From positions 310,001 to 374,000 of the forward strand of contig JACKAU010000009.1 of assembly GCA_020634855.1 (NCBI GenBank): a stretch of DNA of 64,000 nucleotides, in the 5' to 3' direction. Below the pieces are notes generated by a model. The model searched no databases. It saw nothing but the letters and a program-made list of their open reading frames with translations, and had not been told where the DNA came from. Made by a program: the position numbers and the translations under genes. Below are positions 43,275 through 52,611 of the stretch, piece by piece. The DNA is from Anaerolineales bacterium. Its GTDB lineage: Bacteria; Chloroflexota; Anaerolineae; 4572-78; J111. Positions within the stretch are counted from its first letter, which is position 1. Every line of letters starts with the position of its first letter.

Positions 43275-44456
43275 CTACTCAAACGTTTCAAAAGGAAGCC
43301 CAACATAATTTTCAGCGATGGTCGTCCGGCCGGCCTCGGAGCCGGTTAAGTAATCCAGTTCGGCCACCTGCAACCGATAATCGAACGGATCGTCGTTGAA
43401 TTTATGCAGCATCGAGGTGAACCACCACGAAAAGCGAATCGCTTTCCAGACGCGCCGCAAGCATGCGTCTGAATATCGGTCGAGTAAATCGGTTCGCTTT
43501 TCATTATAATAGGCGATGATGGCCCGCGACAGATAAAAAACATCGGACGCGGCCAGGTTTAAGCCTTTAGCCCCGGTCGGCGGGACGATGTGCGCCGCGT
43601 CGCCGGCCAGAAAGAGGTGGCCAAACCGCATAGGTTCGACCACAAAGCTGCGCAGCGGGGCGATGCTCATCTCCAGGCGCGGCCCCGTGACCAGCTTTTC
43701 AGCCGCTTCCGGCGGCAGGCGGCGGCGGAGTTCGTCCCAAAAGGCATCATCGGTCCAGTTATCAACGCTGTCATCCAACGCGCATTGCACATAGTAGCGG
43801 CTGCGGGTGTGGGATCGCATACTACACAAAGCAAAGCCGCGCTCGTGATTGGCGTAAATGAGTTCTTCATCGACCGGTGGGGTGTCGGACAAGATGCCCA
43901 GCCAGCCGAAGGGATAAATCTTTTCAAAGATTTTGGTCGCCCCCGCCGGAACGCTGGGACGGGCTGCGCCGTGATAGCCATCGCAGCCCGCCACCAGATC
44001 GCACACCAGCTCTTTTTGTTGGCCGTCTTCTTCATAGATAATGCGCGGCCGGTTGGTCAGAAAATCCTCGACAGCCAGCGCCGGGGCTTCGTACTTCAAT
44101 ACGCCGCCGGCGGCGAGCCGCGCGTTGATGAGATCGGTCGTGACTTCCGTTTGCCCGTAGATCATGACCGACTTGCCGCCGGTGTGACCGTGCAGGTCGA
44201 TCCGTTCCCGCCGGCCTCCAAACGCGATGGAAATGCCTTCGTGAACCAGGCCCTCCTGATCCATCCGCTCGCTCACTTGGGCTTCTCGTAAAAGATTTAC
44301 CATGCCCTGTTCCAGCACCCCGGCCCGAATCCGGCCTTCAACGTGCTGGCGGGTCTGCCGCTCCAAAATGACCGACTCGATGCCGTTCAGATGTAAAAGC
44401 TGCGATAACAGCAGCCCGGCCGGCCCTGATCCGATGATGCCCACTTGTGTTCTCAC
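43275..44456 (-). CDS. pobA: 4-hydroxybenzoate 3-monooxygenase
   Basis: A 393-residue flavin hydroxylase converting 4-hydroxybenzoate, NADPH and O2 to protocatechuate. It shows IGSGPAGLLLSQLL for FAD, the RIRAGVLEQG motif specific to this group, and the GDAAHIVPPTGAKGLNLAASD motif. The length equals well-known PobA enzymes. The start is GTG 44456. Its product feeds the protocatechuate 3,4-dioxygenase encoded at 54866-56141 on the same strand. Requirement for O2 indicates an aerobic or microaerobic lifestyle. Confidence 0.93.
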   Translation of the reverse strand: MRTQVGIIGSGPAGLLLSQLLHLNGIESVILERQTRQHVEGRIRAGVLEQGMVNLLREAQVSERMDQEGLVHEGISIAFGGRRERIDLHGHTGGKSVMIYGQTEVTTDLINARLAAGGVLKYEAPALAVEDFLTNRPRIIYEEDGQQKELVCDLVAGCDGYHGAARPSVPAGATKIFEKIYPFGWLGILSDTPPVDEELIYANHERGFALCSMRSHTRSRYYVQCALDDSVDNWTDDAFWDELRRRLPPEAAEKLVTGPRLEMSIAPLRSFVVEPMRFGHLFLAGDAAHIVPPTGAKGLNLAASDVFYLSRAIIAYYNEKRTDLLDRYSDACLRRVWKAIRFSWWFTSMLHKFNDDPFDYRLQVAELDYLTGSEAGRTTIAENYVGLPFETFE

Positions 44457-44528
44457 GTTACGATTCCTATCCTACTTATTTAACGATGCCCATTTTACAT
44501 GGTGATAGCAACTCAGTTACCACTCAGT

Positions 44529-44627
44529 CAGACCTGACAGGTTTTCGAATGACCTTTATGATAACAACCTTATCCAATCGGAACAACTGTTAGGCCAGAG
44601 ATAGCTGTCCAAAACCTGTCAGGTCTT
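44529..44627. repeat. Dispersed palindrome family B, copy 1
   Basis: A 99-bp element with outer arms CAGACCTGACAGGTTTTC and AAAACCTGTCAGGTCTTG. Its interior (GATAAC...CCAATCGGAAC) resembles that of copy 2 at 49880-49980. Confidence 0.8.
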
Positions 44628-44633
44628 GATCCA

Positions 44634-46109
44634 TTAATGCGGATTGACCATGAAAGGCGGCGGGTAGTGCCGGCCGCCCCGTTCCAGAGTCAGCCAGCGC
44701 AGTTCGGTAAAGGCCTCGATGGACGCTCGCCCGCCGTGCCGGCCGAGACCGCTATTTTTCACCCCGCCGAACGGGACGTGCGGCTCGTCATTGACCGAAC
44801 TGTCATTGACGTGGGCGATGCCCGTTTCCAGGCGATTGATCACCGCCAGCCCTTTTTCCTCGTCGCGGGTGATCACCCCGGCCGACAACCCGTATTCGGA
44901 ATTGTTGGCCACGGCGATGGCTTCGTCGACATCGCTCACGGTAATGATGGGGGCCACCGGGCCAAAGGTTTCTTCGGAAAAGACCCGCATTTCGGGCTTT
45001 ACATGGGTCAACACCGTGGGTTGGTAGAACAACCCTTCGTATTGGCCGCCGGTCAGCAGTTGAGCACCCAGATCCACGGCTTCGGTGACATGGCTGTGGA
45101 TTTTGTCGAGCTGCTTCTGGTTGATGATCGGGCCGATGACGTTGGCCATTTCGCGGGGATTACCGACCTTGAGCGTCTTGACCTTGTCCACAAACCGCTC
45201 GGTAAATTCATCGGCGACGGCCTGCTCAACGATGATCCGTTCGACCGACATACAAATCTGGCCTTGGTGCATAAAGCAGCCAAAGGTCGCCGCGTTGAGC
45301 GCTCGCTCCATATCGGCGTCGTTCAGAATGATCAGGGCATCTTTGCCGCCCAGTTCGAGCGCCGCCCGCTTGAGATGATAACCCGCTTTGGAGCCGATTT
45401 CCCGGCCAACGGCGGTCGAGCCGGTAAAGCTGATGCCTTTGACATGGGGGTTGCTCACCAATTCATCGCCCACCTCTTCGACATTATCGCGGGAGCAGGT
45501 GACCACATTGAAGACGCCCGGCGGCAGCCCGGCTTCCTCAAAAAGTTCGGCGATCAGCAGCCCGCCGGCTACCGGCGTTTCTTCCGATGGTTTTAAGATG
45601 ACGGTGTTGCCGATGGCCAACGGAAACGTCAGCCCCCGCGACGAAAGCAGTAGCGGGAAGTTCCACGGCGCAATGACGCTGACCACCCCCAACGGCCGGC
45701 GCACCGCCATGCTGACCTTGCCGTGTTCCGACGGTAAAATTTCACCGTTGACCTGGTACACGGCCGCCGCGGCAGCCCGATAAATACCCGCCGCATAACC
45801 CGTCTCAAACATCGTCTTGCCAATCCACGAGCCGCCTTCATCCATCAAGACATCCATAAAATCTTGTTTGCGCTTTTCCAGCAGATCGGCGGCTTTGAGC
45901 AGATAGCTGGCCCGCTGCGGATGAGGCATCGCGGCCCATTCGGCCTGAACCGCCGCCGCCACTTCGATGGCTTGCCTGGCCTCGTCCCGGGTTCCGTCGG
46001 GAATCTCCGCCCAGACCTCACCGGTAGCCGGGTTGAGGTCGGCAAAGGTGCGGTCGGAACTGATCCATTCCCCGCCAATAAACATTCTATAGCCATTGTT
46101 ATCACTCAT
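44634..46109 (-). CDS. Aldehyde dehydrogenase
   Basis: A 491-residue NAD(P)-dependent ALDH. APWNFPLLLSSRG contains the oxyanion asparagine, ALELGGKDALIIL the general-base glutamate and HQGQICMSVER the catalytic cysteine. The pattern is close to benzaldehyde or vanillin dehydrogenases, and its position beside pobA suggests oxidation of an aromatic aldehyde such as 4-hydroxybenzaldehyde or vanillin to the acid; the exact substrate is inference. GGGGAAAG precedes the ATG. It is on the same strand as pobA and the MetE-like gene. Confidence 0.9.
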   Translation of the reverse strand: MSDNNGYRMFIGGEWISSDRTFADLNPATGEVWAEIPDGTRDEARQAIEVAAAVQAEWAAMPHPQRASYLLKAADLLEKRKQDFMDVLMDEGGSWIGKTMFETGYAAGIYRAAAAAVYQVNGEILPSEHGKVSMAVRRPLGVVSVIAPWNFPLLLSSRGLTFPLAIGNTVILKPSEETPVAGGLLIAELFEEAGLPPGVFNVVTCSRDNVEEVGDELVSNPHVKGISFTGSTAVGREIGSKAGYHLKRAALELGGKDALIILNDADMERALNAATFGCFMHQGQICMSVERIIVEQAVADEFTERFVDKVKTLKVGNPREMANVIGPIINQKQLDKIHSHVTEAVDLGAQLLTGGQYEGLFYQPTVLTHVKPEMRVFSEETFGPVAPIITVSDVDEAIAVANNSEYGLSAGVITRDEEKGLAVINRLETGIAHVNDSSVNDEPHVPFGGVKNSGLGRHGGRASIEAFTELRWLTLERGGRHYPPPFMVNPH

Positions 46110-46189
46110 TTTTCTTTCCCCTTTTCATTATAACTACCATTCAATTAATAATTCAGACCCTGTTGGATCTCAACAGGTTGACATCATTG

Positions 46190-46238
46190 TAAAACGTAAA
46201 ACGTAATCGGGATTTCACACGTTACGTTTTACGTTTTA
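46190..46238. repeat. AAAACGT inverted repeat
   Basis: TAAAACGTAAAACGTAA and TTACGTTTTACGTTTTA are perfect 17-bp arms around 15 bp. A smaller CCTGTTG / CAACAGG hairpin lies just before. Such repeats may terminate the MetE-like transcript. Confidence 0.65.
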
Positions 46239-46273
46239 GCGTCGAACCCTACCCATGCCCAAAGAGGCGTAAT

Positions 46274-47386
46274 TCAATCATCGCCCCAAATCTCACGAGC
46301 AGTGTTGACGACCAACGACAACTTAGCCCACTGATCGTCCTCGGTGATTTCGTTGCCGTGAACGGTACTGGAAAAGCCGCACTGCGGACTCAAACATAGA
46401 TGATCCAGCGGTACATATTTGCTGGCATCGGTAACACGCTGGATCAAGTCCTGTTGAGACTCCAACTGGGCCACTTTGGTCGTGACCAGCCCTAACACCA
46501 CGGTTTTGTGATCCGGGACAAACCGCAGCGGGGCAAAATCGCCGGAGCGTTCGTCGTCGTATTCCAAGAAGTAAGCATCGACATTCAGTTCATTGAAGAG
46601 AACCTCGGCCACCGGCTCATAGCTCCCTTCGGCAAACCAGGTGCTGCGGAAATTGCCCCGGCACAGGTGAACGCCGACCGTCAGATCGGCCGGGCGATCA
46701 TCAATCACGGCGTTGATCAAAGCCGCATAGGTGCGCGGCAGTTCGTTCGGGTCATCGCCCCGCTCGATGGCCCCGGCCCGCATTTTGGGGTCGCACAAGT
46801 AGGCCAGATTGGTGTCGTCCATCTGAATGTAGCGACAGCCGGCCTGGTACAGCGCCGCGATCTCATCCCGGTAGCATTGGGCCAAATCTTCAAAAAACTC
46901 ATCCATATCGGGATAAGCTTCGATATCGATAGCTTTGCGCCCACCTCGGAAGTGAACCATCGTCGGCGACGGAATCGAGACCTTGGGCGTCCGGCTGACC
47001 TGCGATTTGAGGAAGTTGAAATCATCGACCTGAATATTTTTGACGTGACGCAGTTTGCCGGTCACACTCAGTTTGGGCGGGGTGAAGCCGACTTTGGCCT
47101 GGGCATCGGAACTGGCTTCGATACTGCCGGTGACCGTCACCCCGGCGAGCTGCTCCAGAAAGTCGAGATGAAAGAACGCCCGCCGAAATTCGCCGTCGGT
47201 GATACTTTTTAAGCCGATGGCTTCCTCTTTCTTGACCACCTCAGCAATGTGCTTGTCTTCGATCTCGCGCAGCGCTTCTTTCGAGATTTGCCCCTCATAG
47301 CAGCGTTGGCGCGCCTCAAGTAACGCTTTGGGCCTCAGCAAACTCCCAACGTGATCGGCCCGGAAGGGCGGGTTTATTTTTGACAT
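46274..47386 (-). CDS. MetE-like methyltransferase (C-terminal-domain family)
   Basis: A 370-residue protein with the zinc-dependent, cobalamin-independent methionine synthase fold. RADHVGSLLRPKALLEAR, the VGVHLCRGNF zinc-ligand region and HLCLSPQCGFSST are typical of the YxjG/YxjH-type short homologues that lack the N-terminal domain. Methyl transfer from tetrahydrofolate derivatives to homocysteine is the usual assignment, but the gene is placed between an aromatic aldehyde dehydrogenase and an aromatic-type importer, so a role in handling methyl groups from methoxylated aromatics is conceivable (speculation). The ATG has AAAGGAG upstream. Confidence 0.82.
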   Translation of the reverse strand: MSKINPPFRADHVGSLLRPKALLEARQRCYEGQISKEALREIEDKHIAEVVKKEEAIGLKSITDGEFRRAFFHLDFLEQLAGVTVTGSIEASSDAQAKVGFTPPKLSVTGKLRHVKNIQVDDFNFLKSQVSRTPKVSIPSPTMVHFRGGRKAIDIEAYPDMDEFFEDLAQCYRDEIAALYQAGCRYIQMDDTNLAYLCDPKMRAGAIERGDDPNELPRTYAALINAVIDDRPADLTVGVHLCRGNFRSTWFAEGSYEPVAEVLFNELNVDAYFLEYDDERSGDFAPLRFVPDHKTVVLGLVTTKVAQLESQQDLIQRVTDASKYVPLDHLCLSPQCGFSSTVHGNEITEDDQWAKLSLVVNTAREIWGDD

Positions 47387-47540
47387 GAGTCTTTACTCCT
47401 TTCCACTAAAGCCTTTTCCCCAGCCTGATCCAATCTGAGAGTGGATGGAGGAAGGCTAAAAAATTTACACTTTTAGCAATGCCGGCCCCAGAAACTAAAG
47501 CCGTTATTCATTCTGTTTCGTCATTTCAACAACCGCACTC

Positions 47541-48210
47541 CGCTGCAAGGGGCGATCACGATGTTGATCGAGGCATGTCGCGCCGTGCAAGGGGCGATCA
47601 CGATGTTGATCGGGGCATGCTGTCCAGCGCAAGGCCGATCGATCACGATGTTGATCGGGGCATGTTGTCCAGCGCAAGGGCCGATCACGATGTTGATCGG
47701 GGCATGTTGTCCAGCGCAAGGGCGATCACGATGTTGATCAGGGCATGTCGTCCAGCGCAAGAGGCGATCACGATGTGATCGAGCGCATGTCGTCCAGCGC
47801 AAGAGGCGATCACGATGTTGATCGGGGCATGTTGTCCAGCGCAAGGGGCGATCACGATGTTGATCGGGGCATGTTGTCCAGCGCAAGGGCCGATCACGAT
47901 GTTGATCGAGGCATGTTGTCCAGCGCAAGCGGCCGATCAAGAGGCGATCACGATGTTGATCGAGGGCATGTTGTGCAGCGCAAGCGGCGATCACGATGTT
48001 GATCGAGGCATGTCGTGCAGCGCAAGCGGCGATCACGATGTTGATCGAGGCATGTCGTGTGCAGCGCAAGGGTGATCACGATGTCGTGATCGAGTTGCAT
48101 GTTGTGCGCTGCAAGAGGCGCGGCGATCACGATCGTGATCAGAGCCATGTCGTCCGCTGCAAGAGGCGATCACGATCGTGATCGCTTGATGTCGTCGTCC
48201 GCTGCACAAG
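47541..48210. repeat. Tandem array of about fifteen 42-bp units
   Basis: The unit contains GCGATCACGATGTTGATCG, then a GGCATGTTGTCC segment, then AGCGCAAG. Most units are 42 bp; some carry small insertions (for example near 47636 and 47938) and the last three or four on the right are more diverged. Each has a CGATCA/TGATCG inverted repeat and usually two GATC sites. Frames are open through it in several directions because the unit length is a multiple of three; I do not regard them as genes. The flanks 47387-47540 and 48211-48347 show nothing else. Confidence 0.95.
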
Positions 48211-48347
48211 GGTGTAACTTACCTTGCTCAAACGTTCCTCGACGGTTCGATTTAGATTTAGCCTAGCCTATCGTATTCAATCTCCCTATCGCTTCATCTC
48301 CTTATCTCAATAAATGCATCATCTCGGAAGCCGCTGGTTTCTCCGGT

Positions 48348-49688
48348 TTACCGCTCGCTAAAGGGCGGGGCCGGATAAATGAAATCGACTTTGGCGAATT
48401 CTTTGGGCCAGATGAGTTCCGGCTTACCGCTTTGGTATTGCAGCAAGACGAAGGGAACTTTGCCGGTGCCATCTTCATTAAAGGTGATGTGGCCGGCGAC
48501 CGTATCTAAGTCCGTGGCCGCGATGGCGTCTCGGATGGCGGCGCGGTCCAGCGAACCGGCTTGTTCAATGGCATTCGCCAAAATCTGAACGGCGGTATAG
48601 GCAGGCCCCACAATCGGATCGGCCGGGCGGCCCATCAGCTCTTGATGTTTGGCGTTGAGTTCTTCGACGCCCGGAAACTGGACCGAATTGTGCCAGCCCG
48701 GCGCCAGCATCACATCGTCACCGGCGACGCCCAGCGACTCGCTCCAGGTGGGGACATCGGGCGCTCGAACAAAGAAGGAGGCTTTGGGGGTATAGTCGAG
48801 TTCGCCCAACTGTTTGTAAATGGTCAACCCGTCCGGGGGAATCGGCAAAGCCAGCAGCAGTTCAACATCCGCCTCTTTGGCTTTGAGAATTAGGTCGGTG
48901 AAATCTTGGGTGCCGGGCGCATACTCTTCGTAGACAACGACTTCATAACCGTTCGCTTCGGCATTCTCGCGCCAGAGTTGGCCTAACTCGATGCCCCAGT
49001 CGGTCTGCTCCTGAAAGATGCCGACGCGGGTGGGGCGCTCCCCTTCCGGCAGGGTCGCATTGAGAAATTCAAACGTGCCGGCGGCGATGTCCGGTGATTT
49101 AATGAAGGGGGAGAAGAGGTATTTGTAGCCCTGTTGATGAACCTGCCACAGCGCAAACGCTACGCCCAGGTAAGGCACTTGGTTTTTTTCGGCAATGGCT
49201 GCCGCCGCCGCGTGCAAGCTGCTGCCATAACCGCCTAAGTAGGCCACGATGTCAGAGTCGGAATAGAGCGTTTCCATATGGCTGACGGTCTTACTCGGGT
49301 CCGACTCGTCATCGAGCAGGTTGAGGTGCAGGGGAATTTGGGCATCATACTCTTTTACATAGACCCCACCGTTGGCGTTGATGGCCTCAACCGCCATATT
49401 ATACCCTCGCTCGACCTGAGCGCCCCCACCGGCGAACGGCCCGGTCAACGGTACAACCGCCCCAATCTCGATGGCGGCCGGCGCATCAGACGCGACTGCT
49501 GCTTCGGTATCTTCCGCCGGCTCGGCGGCTTCGGCCATTTCTTCCGTCGGTTCGGCGGCGGCTTCGGCTGGTTCTGCTTCGGTATCAGCCGGAGCGGCGG
49601 TCGGCGCCGGGGTGGACTGCCCGCCGCAGCCGGCCATAAGCAGCAGCATCACTAAAATGACCCCTATTGATAAACCTCGTTGTTTCAT
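48348..49688 (-). CDS. ABC substrate-binding lipoprotein, LivK type
   Basis: A 446-residue extracytoplasmic receptor. The signal peptide ends in the lipobox LLLMAGC with the lipid-bearing cysteine at residue 21; an Ala/Glu/Pro/Thr linker leads into a Peripla_BP_6 fold (IEIGAVVPLTGPFAGGGAQVERGYNMAVEAINANGG). Relatives bind branched-chain amino acids or aromatic acids, and the cluster context favours an aromatic ligand such as 4-hydroxybenzoate. It is the last gene of the importer set on the minus strand, downstream of the broken livM. The ATG has AAAGGAG upstream. Confidence 0.9.
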   Translation of the reverse strand: MKQRGLSIGVILVMLLLMAGCGGQSTPAPTAAPADTEAEPAEAAAEPTEEMAEAAEPAEDTEAAVASDAPAAIEIGAVVPLTGPFAGGGAQVERGYNMAVEAINANGGVYVKEYDAQIPLHLNLLDDESDPSKTVSHMETLYSDSDIVAYLGGYGSSLHAAAAAIAEKNQVPYLGVAFALWQVHQQGYKYLFSPFIKSPDIAAGTFEFLNATLPEGERPTRVGIFQEQTDWGIELGQLWRENAEANGYEVVVYEEYAPGTQDFTDLILKAKEADVELLLALPIPPDGLTIYKQLGELDYTPKASFFVRAPDVPTWSESLGVAGDDVMLAPGWHNSVQFPGVEELNAKHQELMGRPADPIVGPAYTAVQILANAIEQAGSLDRAAIRDAIAATDLDTVAGHITFNEDGTGKVPFVLLQYQSGKPELIWPKEFAKVDFIYPAPPFSER

Positions 49689-49879
49689 GCTCTTTCTCCT
49701 TTGAAAATAAATGGTGGGGTAGCGTAGGGCAATGCCCGGCTCTACCCTGACTGATGAAAAACGGTTTATTTTTACTCACGCGTCCAGCGGACCGAGCTAA
49801 AGCAATGACCGTTGGCGACGCTGTCCGCGTGAGAGTCTGCCCAAAAAAGTGACTTAGAGCCACACCTGTCATTTCCGGC

Positions 49880-49980
49880 CAGACCTGACAGGTTTCCGAA
49901 TTTCGTTTGAGATAACGAACTATTCCGATTGGAACGGGATTTTTAGGCTAAAGCGGGCGCTTGAAAACCTGTCAGGTCTT
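49880..49980. repeat. Dispersed palindrome family B, copy 2
   Basis: A 101-bp element with arms CAGACCTGACAGGTTTCC and GAAAACCTGTCAGGTCTT. Its right edge lies inside the 3' end of the livM remnant. The interior resembles copy 1. Confidence 0.8.
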
Positions 49981-50892
49981 AGTGATTCTAGCGTGGAGTC
50001 GATCCCATCGAGCTCCATAAAGCCGCCGGGTAAAATCAATACGACGAGAATAAACAACACACCCAAAAATAACCTGGTGAAAGTTCGTCAAATTAGTCGC
50101 CAGCACATCTCTGATGACCACAAAGAAGATCGCGCCCAAAATGGGTCCGACGACCGTGCCCACCCCACCGACAAACGTAACCAACACGGCATCAAAGGTC
50201 CATAAGGGGCGAAGGTATGCTGGTAGTAATAGCTGACGTGGAAATAGGCAAACGTGCTGCCGGTGATACCGGCCAGAAAGGCGCTCATCAGAAAGGCCCA
50301 TAATTTATGCCGGAAGGCGTTGACGCCAATCGCCTGGGCCGCGGCTTCGTTTTCGCGGACGCTCATCATGCCCAGGCCCAGCCGGGCCTGGGTTAACCAG
50401 TAGGTCACCGCCACGACCACGACCACCACACCTAGCGCCAGGTAATATCGCGACGGCAGTTCGTAGCCGACCAGTTGCGGGCCAGGTAGGGCTGAATTGC
50501 CGGGTAAGACGTTGCTGACCGTCTCATTAAGCGCTTCGGCCAGGGCCAGCGTGCCGATGGCGAAATAAATGCCGCGCAGCCGCAGCGCCGGAAACCCGAC
50601 CACCAGCGCAAAGAGCGCCGCTACCAGACCGCCGGCTACAAAGCTAAGCGCCAGCGGATAACCCCCCAGCCACATTAGCCGGGTGGTCAACGCCCCCAGA
50701 CCAAAGAAGGCCGCGTGCCCCAGATTGATCTGCCCGCAAAACCGGCCAAAAAATTCCAACTCGAGGCCATCGCGGCCACGATAAACAGTTGGATCAGGAT
50801 GGTCAAGACCTTGTTATTACTAAAGGCAGTTGGGGCGTAGCCAGCAAAGCCGCCAGCACCACCCCCGCCATCAGCCAGCCGCCATACTTCAC
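49920..50892 (-). pseudogene. livM: livM-type permease with four frameshifts
   Basis: A remnant of the second branched-chain/aromatic ABC permease. The GTG start at 50892 overlaps the livH stop. Reading continues through MKYGGWLMAGVV, but four single-base shifts are needed: within about 50825-50880 (to reach SNNKVLTILIQLF), near 50735 (GFAG to GQINLGHAAF), near 50195 in a short C run (TFAP to LWTFDAVL) and near 50055 (VIFG to LFILVVLILPGG). Each new frame gives convincing LivM sequence, including GVNAFRHKLWAF. The 3' end runs into palindrome family B. It is either a decaying gene or a site of assembly error; all neighbouring genes are intact. Confidence 0.85.
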
Positions 50893-51767
50893 ACTTTCGC
50901 TCCAAACAAACCCTGAGGCCGGACGCTCAGCACAATCAGGAAGATGATCAAACCGACCAGTTCGCGGTACTCGCCGCCCCAATAGTAAGCGCTAAGCGAC
51001 TCGGTGACGCCTAACAAGATGCCCGCCGCCAGGACGCCGCCGATACTGCCCAGGCCGGCCAGCACAACCACAATAAGCGCTTTTAAGGTCCACTGCAAGC
51101 CGATAAATGGGCTAACGCTAAAACTGACCGTAACCAACGTGCCGGCAATGCCGGCCAGCGACGCCCCCAAGCCAAAGGTGAGCAGATAGGTCATATTGAT
51201 ATTGATCCCGGTCAACGCTGCCGTTTGCCAATCTTCAGCGGTAGCCCGCACGGCTTTGCCCCAGTAGGATCGATTGAGAAAAAGCTCCAGCGCCACCACC
51301 GTCAAAATCGCGATGATCAGCCCCGCCAGTCGAATGACCGGCAGGCGCACGCCCCACAATTCCAGCGCTGCTGTACTATAGGCCGGAGTCACGCTGCGCT
51401 CATCGGCCGTCCATAGTTGGATGGCCAGGTTTTGCAAGACTAGCGTTAACCCAAAGCCAATCAGCAGCGAATTTTTGATCCGATTTTCTTCATCGAGCTT
51501 CACCACCGGGCGAAACAGCCCTTGGTGCAGCAGCAGACCGATCACAAAGAGCGTCGGGATAACCACCAGCAGCGAGACGAATGGGTCGAGGCCGTACAGG
51601 TTAAACAGCCAGAAGGTGGTGTACCCGCCCAGCATAATCAGCTCGCCATGAGCGACGTTTAGAATTTTCAGCACGCCAAACACCAGCGACAACCCCAAGG
51701 CCGCCAGGCCATACAGCGCGCCCACCATGATCCCGGATACAATATTTTGGGCGATGATTTCAAACAC
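50889..51767 (-). CDS. livH: ABC permease, LivH type
   Basis: A 292-residue inner-membrane permease with about eight helices. Typical segments are GALYGLAALGLSLVFGVLKILNVAHGE and AVRATAEDWQTAALTGIN (EAA loop-like). It should pair with LivM, LivF and LivG to import aromatic or branched-chain acids bound by the lipoprotein. The start is GTG 51767 after GGAG. Its stop overlaps the livM start by 4 bp. Confidence 0.9.
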   Translation of the reverse strand: MFEIIAQNIVSGIMVGALYGLAALGLSLVFGVLKILNVAHGELIMLGGYTTFWLFNLYGLDPFVSLLVVIPTLFVIGLLLHQGLFRPVVKLDEENRIKNSLLIGFGLTLVLQNLAIQLWTADERSVTPAYSTAALELWGVRLPVIRLAGLIIAILTVVALELFLNRSYWGKAVRATAEDWQTAALTGININMTYLLTFGLGASLAGIAGTLVTVSFSVSPFIGLQWTLKALIVVVLAGLGSIGGVLAAGILLGVTESLSAYYWGGEYRELVGLIIFLIVLSVRPQGLFGAKV

Positions 51768-51789
51768 GAATTTCTCCAGTTTCTAAATT

Positions 51790-51903
51790 CCACTGCCATC
51801 AAGTTAGTGACTGGCGCTGGCCCCCCTAACCCCCCAGAGGGGGGGATTTGACGTCTTTCTCCCCCCTTTGGGGGGCCGGGGGGGCTTAACTTCATGGCAG
51901 TGG
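51790..51903. repeat. GC-rich palindromic element between livF and livH
   Basis: Outer arms CCACTGCCAT...AAGTTA and TTAACTT...ATGGCAGTGG enclose G- and C-runs (CCCCCC and GGGGGG) that pair again. It is about 114 bp and occupies nearly the whole spacer. Confidence 0.7.
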
Positions 51904-51906
51904 TTT

Positions 51907-52611
51907 CTAAATTCCCATATACGCCGACCTAACTCGTTCGTCGGTCAGTAGCTTGGCCCCGGTGTCCTGCTGGACAATGCGGCCGGTCTCGATGACGTAG
52001 GCGTACTGGGCAATTTCCAAAGCCATGTTGACATTCTGCTCCACCACCAAGATGGAGATGCCTTCCGTGCTAATCTGTTTGATCACGTTAAAAATATCTT
52101 CCACGATCAACGGCGCTAAGCCCAGCGATGGTTCATCCAAAATCAGCAGTTTGGGTTGGAGCATCAGCGCCCGGCCGATAGCCAACATTTGGCGCTGGCC
52201 GCCGCTCAACGTGCCGGCGCGTTGCGATTGGCGCTCGGCCAAAATAGGGAAAATCTCGAAGACGCGCTGCATGCTCACGTCTTTTTTGGCGCGGGCCGCT
52301 TTGGGAAACGCGCCCAGTTCCAGATTTTCCAGCACCGTCAAGGTTGAAAAGGTGCCTCGCCATTCCGGAACCAGACACAACCCCATATTCACAATCTCAT
52401 GAGTCGCTGTCTTGGTAATGTCTTGGTCCAAAAAGGTGATGCGGCCTTGAGACGGTCGCAGCAAGCCCATCACCGCTCTGAGGGTGGTGGTTTTGCCGGC
52501 TCCGTTAGGGCCGACCATCGCCACCACCGAATTTGCCCCCACCTCCAGCGAAACATCCCACAAAACTTGCAAATCGCCATAGGCCACATCGATCCCGTTA
52601 ATGTGCAGCAT
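51907..52611 (-). CDS. livF: ABC ATP-binding protein, LivF type
   Basis: A 234-residue ATPase: Walker A MVGPNGAGKTTTL, signature LSGGQRQMLAIGRAL, Walker B LLILDEPSLGLAP. It powers the import system together with LivG, whose gene overlaps its start by 14 bp. GGGAGAG precedes the ATG. Confidence 0.93.
   Translation of the reverse strand: MLHINGIDVAYGDLQVLWDVSLEVGANSVVAMVGPNGAGKTTTLRAVMGLLRPSQGRITFLDQDITKTATHEIVNMGLCLVPEWRGTFSTLTVLENLELGAFPKAARAKKDVSMQRVFEIFPILAERQSQRAGTLSGGQRQMLAIGRALMLQPKLLILDEPSLGLAPLIVEDIFNVIKQISTEGISILVVEQNVNMALEIAQYAYVIETGRIVQQDTGAKLLTDERVRSAYMGI

Noticed and set aside
47521..48181. Several long open frames on both strands through the 42-bp array
   Set aside because: They arise because the unit length is a multiple of three and the unit lacks stops in several frames. 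Products are repetitive, unlike known proteins, and have no ribosome binding sites.
47541..48210. CRISPR array
   Set aside because: There are no unique spacers; the whole 42-bp unit repeats, and no cas genes are present.
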